Shown piece after piece: positions 1 to 9,600 of a stretch of DNA of 64,000 nt. Below the pieces are notes generated by a model. It was not told where the DNA came from, searched no databases, and saw nothing but the letters and a program-made list of their open reading frames with translations. The DNA comes from Anaerocolumna sp. AGMB13025 (GTDB lineage: Bacteria; Bacillota; Clostridia; Lachnospirales; Lachnospiraceae), in contig NZ_CP121445.1 in the NCBI RefSeq assembly GCF_029689925.1, positions 3,394,501-3,458,500 on the forward strand, in the 5' to 3' direction. The position numbers and the translations under genes are program-made. The stretch's first letter is position 1. Every line of letters begins with the position of its first letter.

Positions 1-118
1 CAACCACGCTAATGCATGGAGAAGTAAGGGAATGAATCTTGGAAGCAGCTGGTCTTATCAGGCAATGTGCGTAGAAGGATATCAAAGCAGCGGTTATGCA
101 AATGTAACAGTATGGTAA
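1..118 (+). CDS. GH11 endo-1,4-beta-xylanase, C-terminal end (partial)
   Basis: Only the last 38 codons are in the window; the gene starts upstream of base 1. The reading frame begins at base 2 and stops with TAA at 116-118. The visible residues include [10 protein letters not shown] and [15 protein letters not shown], the last strands of a family 11 xylanase jelly roll, where the VEGYQSSG stretch is very well conserved. The protein ends right after the catalytic fold, so this copy has no C-terminal CBM or dockerin, unlike the two large enzymes downstream. Any N-terminal or internal module would lie outside the window. The family call rests on this short signature. Confidence 0.8.
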   Translation, partial: NHANAWRSKGMNLGSSWSYQAMCVEGYQSSGYANVTVW

Positions 119-253
119 TTTAAAAACAGTTCATTTGAATATCTACGTCTAAACTGTCCGGTTATATAACCGGCAGAACAATAAAAATACTTACCTGCAT
201 ACTATTATTCATATTTTTGATTTAGTAAATACTTTAGTAAACTCCTTTGATAT

Positions 254-289
254 AGGCCGTTTCAAGTAATGAGTAAACGGCCTTTCTGT
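254..289 (+). terminator. Probable rho-independent terminator after the xylanase
   Basis: A perfect 9-bp stem (AGGCCGTTT at 254-262, AAACGGCCT at 275-283) with a 12-base loop is followed by TTCTGTAATT. It lies 135 bases after the xylanase stop and before the lipoprotein start. The T tract is short, so termination strength is uncertain. Confidence 0.6.
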
Positions 290-381
290 AATTGAATGAA
301 ATTAACTCATGTGCAATAGGGACAATATATATCAACTTGTTGTACGTTGACAAAATTCTTATTCCGGAAAGTGAGGACACT

Positions 382-1224
382 ATGAAAAAAATATTTCTTA
401 TGGTATTATTACAACTTATTCTGCTAACGGTTGGCTCATGTTCACATAAAGAGCCTGACAAACTGGTATTAGTAAAAGGAGGGACTTTTGTTAACACTAA
501 ATCCAACTTTTTTGAAACTGATATCCAGATTCGTGATTTTTATATTGGCAAATACGAAATAACTCAGAAAGAATGGACTGATATAATGGGAAACAATCCA
601 TCCCAGTTCAAAGATCCGGAATTACCGGTAGAATCTGTGAGCTGGTATGACTGTGTCGAATATTGTAATAAACGAAGTATAAAAGAAGGATTAGAGCCCT
701 ATTATCTAATAGACAAGGATAAGAAGGATTCTGATAATAAGAGTGAATATGATAATGTAAAGTGGACGATAACAATAAAAAAAGAAGCCAATGGCTATCG
801 GCTGCCGACTGAAGCAGAGTGGGAGTATGCCGCAGGAGGAGGTCAGTTAAGTAAAAGCTATACCTACAGCGGAGATAACAAAGCCGATGAAACAGCCTGG
901 TATTGGAGGAATGCGGGTAATGATTATCTGACAGTTGATTGGAACTGGTCCGCAATCGAAAATAATAAAGACAAAACGCAGCCGGTTGGTATAAAGAAGC
1001 CGAATGAACTTGGAATATATGATATGTCGGGAAATGTCAGAGAGTGGTGCTGGGACTGGTATGGAGAAGATTACATAGAAAATGTAACAAGCGGCTCACA
1101 AAGAGTCTGGAAAGGCGGAGGATGGATAGGAGATGTAAGCTGCTGTGAACCAGTTTACAGAGGAAAATTTGAAGCAAATGGCTTTGGTCCGGACCAAGGC
1201 TTAAGGGTTTGCCGCAGCAAATAA
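382..1224 (+). CDS. SUMF1/FGE-sulfatase-fold lipoprotein
   Basis: 280 residues. The start at 382 is preferred over an in-frame ATG at 292 because it directly opens a lipoprotein signal peptide (MKKIFLMVLL, lipobox ending VGSC). The mature part is the formylglycine-generating-enzyme fold: KYEITQKEWTDIM, LPVESVSWYDCVEYCN, RLPTEAEWEYAAGG and LGIYDMSGNVREWCWDWY are classic motifs. True FGE enzymes need two close cysteines near the C-terminus; here the end reads GLRVCRSK with a single cysteine, so classical sulfatase-activating chemistry is doubtful and a binding or other role at the outer membrane face is more likely. The neighbours are plant-wall enzymes, and no sulfatase gene is seen in the window. 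Confidence 0.82.
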   Translation: MKKIFLMVLLQLILLTVGSCSHKEPDKLVLVKGGTFVNTKSNFFETDIQIRDFYIGKYEITQKEWTDIMGNNPSQFKDPELPVESVSWYDCVEYCNKRSIKEGLEPYYLIDKDKKDSDNKSEYDNVKWTITIKKEANGYRLPTEAEWEYAAGGGQLSKSYTYSGDNKADETAWYWRNAGNDYLTVDWNWSAIENNKDKTQPVGIKKPNELGIYDMSGNVREWCWDWYGEDYIENVTSGSQRVWKGGGWIGDVSCCEPVYRGKFEANGFGPDQGLRVCRSK

Positions 1225-1306
1225 GTAAGCATTTATTTTACCTTTTGACTTGAAAAAATATTTTATATCAGCTATCATAATGTTTTGGAGTATATAATAA
1301 GACAGG

Positions 1307-2644
1307 ATGGATAAAACATTGACAGAAGGTAAAATTTCTAAAAATATTATTTTATTTGCTATACCAATTTTTTTGGGTAATTTATTCCAGCAATTATACA
1401 GTATCGTTGATTCTTTGGTAGTTGGAAATGTTCTAGGCAAAGATGCCCTGGCGGCAGTAAGTTCCTCTGGAAGTTTGATTTTTTTAATTACCGGCTTTAT
1501 TAATGGAATATTTGTTGGCGCAGGTGTTATAATTGCCCGTTACTATGGAGCTAAAAACTGGAAGGACTTATCCATTGCCGTCCATACGACAATTGCTTTT
1601 GGAATCATTGCCGGAATAATCGTAACAGCAGCGGGCATGTGTTTCACACCTTGGATGTTAAAGATGATGGGTACACCGGCAGATGTGCTTCCAAATTCCA
1701 TTTTATACTTCCGGCTATATTTTGCAGGTGGGCTTGGAATTGTAATGTACAATACGTGTATGGGTATTTTTCAGGCCGTAGGAGATAGCAGACACCCGCT
1801 TTATTACTTAATCATATCCTCAATTCTAAATGTAATCCTGGAACTTTTATTTGTAGCAGTTCTTGGGCTTGGAATTGGCGGATCAGCTATTGCAACCGTC
1901 ATAGCTCAGTTTGTAAGTGCTATTCTTGGATTTGCCAAACTGTTAAGAGTGGAGGGAAGACATAGGGTACATATTAAAGAAATACAAATTAACAAAGAGA
2001 TGCTTATTAATTTATTAAAAATGGGTATACCGACCGGCATTCAGAATTCAGTAATCGCTTTTGCCAATGTTATTGTGCAGACTAATATTAATGCGTTTGG
2101 TTCCGTAGCAATGGCCGGATGCGGCAGTTATTCAAAATTAGAGGGTTTTGCCTTTTTACCGATTACTAGCTTCAGTGTTTCCTTAACTACGTTTATTGGT
2201 CAGAACCTTGGAGCAAAGCAGTATGAACGGGCAAAAAAAGGAGCCCGTTTTGGAATTCTGACCGGTGTTCTCTTAGCAGAATCAGTTGGTATAATTTTAT
2301 GGCTTTTAGCACCGATATTAATTCGTTTCTTCAATAATCAACCTGATGTTATAGCATTTGGCGTTATGCAGACCAGAACAGAAGCTATTTTTTATTGTCT
2401 GCTTGCTTTATCACACTGTCTGGCAGGTATATTAAGAGGCGCAGGGAAAACATCGATACCTATGATAGTAATGTTGATTTGTTGGTGCGCGATCCGTATT
2501 ACCTACATATCTATAATAATAAAATTGCTGCCATATATCCAAGTGGTTTTCTGGGCATATCCGTTAACCTGGTTTTTAAGTTCGGTTATATTCATAATTT
2601 ATTATAAAAAGGCGGATTGGATTCATAGTTTTTCAGATATCTAG
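1307..2644 (+). CDS. MATE family efflux transporter
   Basis: 445 residues, the usual MATE length, with about twelve hydrophobic segments. The N-terminus (LTEGKISKNIILFAIPIFLGNLFQQLYSIVD, split here as LFAIPIFLGNLFQQ then LYSIVDSLVVGNVLG) is the typical MATE/DinF-MepA opening, and a second MatE half starts near residue 235 (LLKMGIPTGIQNS). It probably exports drugs or metabolites by Na+ or H+ antiport. The ribosome site before 1307 is weak. It stands alone between the lipoprotein and a terminator at 2848; the substrate cannot be read from sequence. Confidence 0.9.
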   Translation: MDKTLTEGKISKNIILFAIPIFLGNLFQQLYSIVDSLVVGNVLGKDALAAVSSSGSLIFLITGFINGIFVGAGVIIARYYGAKNWKDLSIAVHTTIAFGIIAGIIVTAAGMCFTPWMLKMMGTPADVLPNSILYFRLYFAGGLGIVMYNTCMGIFQAVGDSRHPLYYLIISSILNVILELLFVAVLGLGIGGSAIATVIAQFVSAILGFAKLLRVEGRHRVHIKEIQINKEMLINLLKMGIPTGIQNSVIAFANVIVQTNINAFGSVAMAGCGSYSKLEGFAFLPITSFSVSLTTFIGQNLGAKQYERAKKGARFGILTGVLLAESVGIILWLLAPILIRFFNNQPDVIAFGVMQTRTEAIFYCLLALSHCLAGILRGAGKTSIPMIVMLICWCAIRITYISIIIKLLPYIQVVFWAYPLTWFLSSVIFIIYYKKADWIHSFSDI

Positions 2645-2847
2645 GAAACATTGCATATGAACGATAGGAAGCAATTTAAGGTGTATTTTTTCTTTTAAAA
2701 TATATTCGCAGCGGTTTTGTTTGATTATTGTCATATATCTTGTCCGACATTCATATACTTATTATATAAAAAATAAATATAAAGCTTATATACCATGAGA
2801 AGAATAACCACTTCTTTTTAGTCAGTATAATTATTTATTCCTCAGAG

Positions 2848-2876
2848 CCCTGTTATTGCAACAGGGTTTTGTTCTA
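2848..2876 (+). terminator. Rho-independent terminator
   Basis: Stem CCCTGTT (2848-2854) and AACAGGG (2860-2866) with a 5-base loop, followed by TTTTGTTCT. It lies about 200 bases after the MATE gene and would end that transcript. Confidence 0.75.
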
Positions 2877-3028
2877 TTCAGGTTTAGTTATATAACACTC
2901 AGCACTGTATGGTCAATATAAGAGGAACAAGGATGCCTATGTTAAGCGTACAGTTCTTATATGCCATTAACAACATTAATAGGTAGTTTCCTCATGAAAT
3001 GCCATACATTTCTTAATGAATAGAATAA

Positions 3029-3169
3029 ACAGGCAGGAGATGTTGGACAAGTTCCTTCATAGTAGACCCCGGCAGTATGTATGCAGAGACCGAACCTATA
3101 AAGAGCAGCGCTTTGTTCGCTGATGGCGTAAATATCAAAGATGGACGTTGGTTAAGTAGTGAAAATTGA
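3029..3169 (+). pseudogene. Possible remnant of a secreted-enzyme module
   Basis: An open frame of about 47 codons between stops, with an internal ATG at 3077, reads DPGSMYAETEPIK and then SSALFADGVNIKDGRWLSS before TGA at 3167. The composition looks coding and the ALFADG...GRWLSS pattern recalls the beginning of beta-sandwich binding modules, but no ribosome site is seen and the piece is too short to classify. It sits in the otherwise empty stretch between the MATE gene and the dockerin enzymes, so it may be a deletion scar. Confidence 0.25.
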
Positions 3170-3422
3170 ATGAAGACCTGTAATCCCGACATTTTTCACT
3201 GCATATTCATGGAATAAACTTTTAACTTTTAAATAATAACTCTAATATCTAAGTTTTTTATGAAAAACCGTTTATTATTAATATTTTGTGAGGAGGGAGA
3301 TGAATAATGAAAAGCTGTACTTAATTTGTTCCGATCAGTATATCTTATCGTAATCAAATTATGCAGAAAACATATAATAAACACGGTTTTTCATATAAAT
3401 AAAAATAAGGAGGTTATATATT

Positions 3423-3596
3423 ATGAAAAGAGGGACTATCAACACCAATCATACCGGTTATTCCGGTACAGGCTTTGTTGAGGGCTTCTGGAAACAGGGT
3501 ACTGCAACAACCTTTAGCGTTAAAAGGAGGAGTAGTGATGCAATAATATTCATCAGAAATAAAAAGAGGTTAATAAAAGGAGATAAAATATGCTAA
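3423..3596 (+). pseudogene. Short CBM35-like fragment with its own ribosome site
   Basis: 57 codons. A near-ideal ribosome site (AAGGAGG) lies 8 bases before ATG 3423. Residues 6-34 (INTNHTGYSGTGFVEGF, then a Trp and a TTFSV strand) match the first strands of a CBM35/CBM6-type carbohydrate-binding module, where an N-x-x-GYSGTGFV segment is typical. After about residue 35 the match ends and the frame runs on through unrelated codons to TAA at 3594, overlapping the start of the next gene by 7 bases. A complete module needs about 125 residues, and there is no signal peptide, so it is most likely a remnant of a deleted xylanase-type gene whose ribosome site survives. It could still act as a translated leader for the gene downstream. 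Confidence 0.5.
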
Positions 3597-6466
3597 AAAA
3601 GAAAGTTTTAAAAAGGTGTATTCCATTCATTTACTCTCTCTCAATTCTGATGGGATGCATATTCACTATTACGTTCTTTCTTCCGAGGACAGTCTTTGCA
3701 GGGACCCAGGCGACCTATTATGTATCCCCAACAGGTAGTGACAGCAATCCAGGAACCCTTTCGGCTCCCTTCCAGACAATTACGAAGGCCAGGGATGTTA
3801 TTCGTACTATAAATACTAACATGACAGGCGATATTTATGTGTATTTAAGGAGCGGAACCTATACTATTAACAATACAATTACCTTCGGAGCACAGGATTC
3901 CGGTACAAACGGATACAGAATATATTATCAGGCATATCCGGGTGAAATATCCATACTGAGCGGTGCTACAAAAGTCACTAACTGGACTCAGCACAGCGGC
4001 AATATATACAAGGCTAAGTTAAACCGTTCAACCAAGTTGAGGAACCTTTATGTAAATGATGTAAGGGCTTTAATGACCAGTAAAAAAGTCACAGCAAGAG
4101 GGGGTTACGGGAATTATTCCGTAACTGCCGGACAAGCAGCCTGGGCTTGGACAAGTGGCAGTAAGAGCGACGGGGTTAAGTATGATTTGTCAGAAGTGCC
4201 GGCCATTACGAATAACAAGGACGACCTGGAGATAGTAAATGGCACTACCTGGAACGAGAATATTGTTTGCGTCAGGGATGTCATTTCTACCTCCGATAAT
4301 TACAGAGCACTTCTTTTACAGGAGCCCTATGGTGCAATAGCACAGACCCCAGGCTGGGGTGCAGGCTTTGCCGTTAACGGTACTCATACGATTTATAATG
4401 CGTACGAGTTTTTGAATTCTCCGGGACAATTCTATTTTGACAAGACTTCCAAAACGCTTTACTATTATATCCGACCGGGTGAAAATATGGATACTGCCGA
4501 CGTTGAAGCTCCTTATTTAGAGAAGCTCATCGATATAGCAGGAACATCAACTGCAAATAGAGTCAAGAATATAACTTTACAGGGATTAACCTTTGCAAAT
4601 ACAGATTATAACCTTGTTAATGTTGCAGGTTCACACGGCAAATCAACATGCCAGGGTGCAAATGCCTTTATCGCTTTTTATAACGACAATTGGCACAATA
4701 CCAAGTATGAGCTTGTTGATACATTACCGGGAATGATAAACTTAAATAACTGTGATTCAATTGATTTTATAGGCAATATAGTAAAGCACAGCGGTTGTGA
4801 TGGTATTACAATGGTAAACGATGTCGTTAACTCCAAGGTCATTGGCAATTACATAACTGACATAACATCAAGCGGCGTAACAGTTGGACATCCCCAGCAT
4901 GTTTATTTGGGAGACGGTGGGACTCATGCAAAATACGCTCCGGGTATAGAAGGTATTTGTAAGAATAACACAATCAATAATAATTTATTGTATGACATAA
5001 GCACTGCTCCTGGTTTCGGGGGATGTGCCGCCATAACGGCATACTTTGTCGACAGTCTAAAAATAGAGCATAATCAAATTCAATCAACGGCATACAATGG
5101 CATAAATCTTGGCTGGGGATGGCGTAATTTCACCGACTCGACAACCTGTAAAAATAATACGGTGAATTATAACAGGATTATTAACACCTTAACAAGGCTT
5201 CATGACAGCGGAGCAATATATACAATAGGCCAAAATCCAGGTACAAATATTAACCAGAACTATGTAAGGGGAATTCCTCCAGCAACCTCCGGACCTACCT
5301 ATGGTTTACACAACGATGAAGGGAGTGCCTATATAACGGAAAATGATAATGTACTTGATATTGATCCAGGGGTAAAGTACACCATTAATTGTGAGGATTT
5401 TGGAGCAAAACACGATTTAACAATTCTTAGAACATATGCAACCGTAAACAAAATGGGGGTTAACCCTCCAAACAGCACAATTGACCCGCCAGTTGCGGTT
5501 CCAGACAATATATGGCCTCTGGAACAGTACAATACCTGCTTGAATTCGGGAATTCAAGAAGAGTATAGGAGTATTATACCGGGTAGCATACTCCAGACTC
5601 AGGATTATGTATTTCCTGCAAGCTGCTCGGTATCAGCCGGTACCAATATAAATATAAGAAGCAGCGGAAATTCTTTAAACACAGTATGGTTTGCCCCTTC
5701 TGGAACAACTAAATTTGTTGAGGGACCAACTATAACGAAAGGTGCAGGAGATGCAACGCATCTTGCTGTTCCAGCTTCTGGCGGTATCTACAAGCTGTTT
5801 ATAGTAAATTCACAAGGACTTAAGGTAGGCGAATCGACTGCTCAGTTGAAAGTAAGTGGTCCTCAAACAGCCTTTGTACAAATCGAAGCGGAGAACTATG
5901 ACACCCAGTCGGGAATCCAGACTGAGACCTGCAGTGAAGGCGGGAAGAATGTAGGTTATATCGAGAATGGGGATTATGTTGTCTTCAATAATATAGACTT
6001 CGGCAGTGGTGCGGCAGTTTTTAAAGCTAGAGTAGCCAGCTCCAATAGCGGAGGTAATATTGAAATCAGGCTTAACAGTATTACCGGCCCTTTAGTAGGT
6101 ATTTGTCCGGTTACTAGTACGGGAGGCTGGCAGACCTGGTTTGATGCAACCTGTAATGTCAGCGGGGCAAGCGGTGTTCATAATCTCTACATAAAATTTA
6201 CAGGCGGAAGCGGTTACTTATTCAACCTTAACTGGTTTACCTTCAATAAAGGTAGTGTTTCTAGTAAATTGGGTGATATAAATTCTGATGGGCATATAGA
6301 CACCTTAGATTTACTACTGATAAAAAACCATCTTTTGGGTCTGGAAATAATTCAAAATAAAGAATTGGCAGATTTAAATGCAGATGGCGTAATAGATTCA
6401 ATTGATATCGCACTTTTAAAGCAATACCTGATTGGACAAATAACAGAATTCCCTTCTGGTAAATAA
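3590..6466 (+). CDS. Secreted GH141-like beta-helix hydrolase with CBM6 and dockerin
   Basis: 958 residues. A signal peptide ends near residue 37 (PRTVFA). Residues 40-640 form a right-handed parallel beta-helix enzyme of the GH141 type: YYVSPTGSDSNPGTLSAPF and the following ARDVIR and LRSGTY motifs are the family opening, and many N-N-x-I rungs follow. A linker region with an Ig-like part (about 650-755) leads to a CBM6 (residues 762-892, IEAENYDTQSG to LNWFTF). Residues 893-958 are a type I dockerin with two calcium loops (GDINSDGHID and ADLNADGVID). GH141 enzymes act on xylan or on fucosylated pectin side chains; which applies here cannot be told. The gene is followed after 162 bases by a GH2 enzyme with the same tail, as in xyl-doc clusters. 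Confidence 0.85.
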   Translation: MLKKKVLKRCIPFIYSLSILMGCIFTITFFLPRTVFAGTQATYYVSPTGSDSNPGTLSAPFQTITKARDVIRTINTNMTGDIYVYLRSGTYTINNTITFGAQDSGTNGYRIYYQAYPGEISILSGATKVTNWTQHSGNIYKAKLNRSTKLRNLYVNDVRALMTSKKVTARGGYGNYSVTAGQAAWAWTSGSKSDGVKYDLSEVPAITNNKDDLEIVNGTTWNENIVCVRDVISTSDNYRALLLQEPYGAIAQTPGWGAGFAVNGTHTIYNAYEFLNSPGQFYFDKTSKTLYYYIRPGENMDTADVEAPYLEKLIDIAGTSTANRVKNITLQGLTFANTDYNLVNVAGSHGKSTCQGANAFIAFYNDNWHNTKYELVDTLPGMINLNNCDSIDFIGNIVKHSGCDGITMVNDVVNSKVIGNYITDITSSGVTVGHPQHVYLGDGGTHAKYAPGIEGICKNNTINNNLLYDISTAPGFGGCAAITAYFVDSLKIEHNQIQSTAYNGINLGWGWRNFTDSTTCKNNTVNYNRIINTLTRLHDSGAIYTIGQNPGTNINQNYVRGIPPATSGPTYGLHNDEGSAYITENDNVLDIDPGVKYTINCEDFGAKHDLTILRTYATVNKMGVNPPNSTIDPPVAVPDNIWPLEQYNTCLNSGIQEEYRSIIPGSILQTQDYVFPASCSVSAGTNINIRSSGNSLNTVWFAPSGTTKFVEGPTITKGAGDATHLAVPASGGIYKLFIVNSQGLKVGESTAQLKVSGPQTAFVQIEAENYDTQSGIQTETCSEGGKNVGYIENGDYVVFNNIDFGSGAAVFKARVASSNSGGNIEIRLNSITGPLVGICPVTSTGGWQTWFDATCNVSGASGVHNLYIKFTGGSGYLFNLNWFTFNKGSVSSKLGDINSDGHIDTLDLLLIKNHLLGLEIIQNKELADLNADGVIDSIDIALLKQYLIGQITEFPSGK

Positions 6467-6530
6467 AGGGTTTTGGTATTGATTATGGAAAAGGTAGTTC
6501 CCGAGAAAGCACGAAAGAAAACGTAGTGTA

Positions 6531-6582
6531 GATATTGAATTGGAGGCTGCAAATTTGCTCTATTGTAGTCCCAATTCATATC
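6531..6582 (+). other. Intergenic stem-loop between the two dockerin genes
   Basis: GATATTGAATTGG (6531-6543) pairs with CCAATTCATATC (6571-6582) with one bulged base; the loop is 27 bases and no T tract follows. Intergenic stem-loops in clostridial cellulosome operons are known to act at RNA processing and stability sites; such a role here is inference. Confidence 0.45.
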
Positions 6583-6628
6583 AATTTATTTCCATGTAAA
6601 GCAATTAAGATTAGAGGGAGGTTATAGT

Positions 6629-9600
6629 ATGCGAAAAAAGTTAATTCTAGGGGTATTACTAACGTTAACAGTCCTATTATCCAGTATTCTCACATTTGGA
6701 CAGTTTGTAATGGCTGCTACCGGAGACCTTAGCGGCACAGACATTTACAACGGATTAAGAGGACAAAATTTTGATGAAGGTTGGAAGTTTTACAAAGGTG
6801 ATGTTAGCAATGGACAGAGTATAAGCTATAATGACAGCAGTTGGTCAAATGTCACTTTACCACACGATTGGAGTATTTTTAATACCTTTAACCAGAAGTC
6901 TCCCTCCGGTGGCGGAGGAGGCTATCTGGATGGAGGAATCGGATGGTATAGGAAAACCTTTACCATACCTTCAAATTATGCCGGAAAGAAAGTTTTTATC
7001 GAATTTGATGGAGTTTATATGAACAGCCAGGTATGGATAAATGGCACATTATTGGGTAAACGTCCATATGGTTACAGTTCCTTTGAATATGACCTGACTC
7101 CATACCTAAATATAGGTGCTAATAATATTATTGCAGTCAAGTGCGACAACAACCAACCGAACAGCCGTTGGTATTCTGGTAGCGGCATTTACCGTAATGT
7201 ATGGCTGACAGTAGTGGAGCCGGTACATGCGGCCTATTGCGGAATGTTTGTCACCACGCCGACTGTAAACAGCAGTTCAGCAACAGCCAATGTCAGCATG
7301 CAGGTATTAAACCAGGGAAGTTCTGCAAAATCGGTTTCCTTAGTAACTACGATATTGGATGCCTCTAATAATGTGTTAGTATCAAATACATCATCGGCAG
7401 CTAATATAGCAGCTAATGGCAGCAATAAATTCAGTCAGAACCTTACTGTTTTGAATCCCAATTTATGGTCTCCTTCTAATCCGTATCTTTATACTGTTCA
7501 AACCCAAGTTATTGCGGATGGAGCTGTGGTTGATACCTATCAGTCAACCCTGGGATTCCGTTATTTTAATTTCGATTCCAATAATGGGTTTTCTCTTAAC
7601 GGAATACACATGAAATTAAATGGTGTCTGCCTCCATCATGACCTTGGTGCCCTGGGGGCGGCAGTCAATTACCGGGCTATTGAAAGAGAGCTTCAGATTA
7701 TGAAAGAGATGGGGTGTAACGCTATCCGTACATCACATAATCCTCCTGATCCTGCACTGCTTGAAATTTGCGACCGATTGGGTTTAATGGTAATGGATGA
7801 AGCCTTTGACTGCTGGGAGACGGGTAAGACTACCAATGATTATCATCTCTATTTTAACAGTTGGGCCCAGACCGATCTTCAAGCGATGGTTATGCGGGAT
7901 CGTAACCATCCATCGATTATTATGTGGAGCATCGGGAATGAAATCCCTAACGCAACCGCTGCAACCGCCGCCAAACTAAAAGACTGGGTAAAAGCCATTG
8001 ATAACACCCGCCCAGTAACCGCCGGCACATTTGCTGTGAATATGGAGGATAATGCAAATGTCGCAAATGTTCTTGATTTAGTAGGATATAACTATTTCCC
8101 CTATACTTATGCGAAAGGGCACAGCAACCATCCGAATTGGAAAATATTTGGAAGTGAGACCAGTTCCGCCTTAAGAAGCAGAGGTGTCTATAAAACCCCT
8201 ACCAACCAAAATATTTTGACCAGCAGTGACAACCAATGTTCTTCTTATGATAACAGTTGGCCAAGTTGGGGTAACAGCGCAGAATCCTCATATTCATCAG
8301 TCAACGGCAACAATTATATTGCCGGCGAATTCATCTGGACTGGATTTGACTATATCGGTGAACCGACACCTTACGGGTGGCCGTCCAAGAATTCATATTT
8401 CGGAATAGTCGACACCTGCGGTTTTCCAAAAGATATCTATTATTACTACCAGAGCAAGTGGACTACGAAACCAATGGTACATCTACTGCCTCATCGGAAC
8501 TGGTCGAAGGGAAGTAATGTTGAGGTATGGGCATATAGCAACTGCGACACAGTTGAGTTGTTCCTCAATGGGACTTCACTTGGCTCTAAGAATGTTGGTA
8601 ATTCCCAGCACCTCTCATGGAATGTCCCCTGGACCGCTGGAACCTTGCGAGCCAAAGCAACCAAAGGCGGAACGGTAGTATATGATGAGGTCACCACTGC
8701 AGGTGCATCTTCAAAAATCCTATTAAAACCGGATAGAACATCTGTTACTGCTGACGGCAAAGATTTGGTTTATATTGAAACGGATATCGCCGATGCTAAC
8801 AATGTGATTGTTACAACAGCAGACAATTTAGTAAATTTCACGATATCAGGACCCGGAACGATTGTCGGTGTTGATAATGGAAACTCACCTAGTACGGAGC
8901 CGTATAAGGCAAACAGCCGTAAGGCCTTTAGCGGAAAGTGTCTTGTGATTATCCAGACTACAAAAACAAGTGGCACAATAGTAGTAACTGCCAGTTCCAA
9001 CGGACTGTCGTCTGAAAGTGTAAGCATTACTACCACAACTCCCACAGGCAGCCAGCGATCTGCCTTTACACCAATAGAAGCAGAAGAGTTCGATAATCAG
9101 TCAGGAATCCAAACTGAAAGTTGTACCGAAGGTGGTCAGAATGTAGGTTTTATTGAGAATGGAGATTATCTTATCTTTAACAATATTGATTTTGACAGCG
9201 GTGCAGCAAACTTCCAGGCCAGAGTAGCCAGCGCAACCAGTGGAGGTAATATTGAGATTCGGCTTGACAGCATTACAGGTACTTTAGTAGGGACCTGTCC
9301 AGTCACCGGAACAGAGGGGTGGCAGGCTTGGGTCGATGCAGCTTGCAGTGTTAGCGGGGTAAGCGGAATACATGACTTATATCTAAAATTTACTGGAGGA
9401 AGCGGATACCTGTTCAATTTAAACTGGTTTACCTTCAGTAAAGGAGATGATTCCTGGAAGTTAGGTGATATAAATTCTAATGGGCAAATAGATGCAATCG
9501 ATTTGCTGCTGATAAAAAAGCATATTTTAGGTACAGAAATAATCCATAATACAAAATTGGCTGATTTAAATGGGGATGGTGTTATAGATAATATGGATCT

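Larger units (their letters stand above)
2645..3422. other. Long intergenic stretch before the dockerin gene pair
   Basis: Contains the terminator at 2848, the possible remnant at 3029-3169, an inverted repeat (TATGAAAAACCG at 3259-3270 against CGGTTTTTCATA at 3384-3395) and, between those arms, a strong ribosome site (GGAGGGAG, about 3293-3300) followed by a 17-codon reading frame from ATG 3301 (MNNEKLYLICSDQYILS). This looks like the 5-prime leader of the enzyme operon, but no promoter was recognised with confidence. Confidence 0.5.

Noticed and set aside
158-173. CCGGTTATATAACCGG palindrome as terminator of the xylanase gene
   Set aside because: It is perfectly self-complementary but has no loop of normal size and no T tract; the hairpin at 254-283 is the better candidate.
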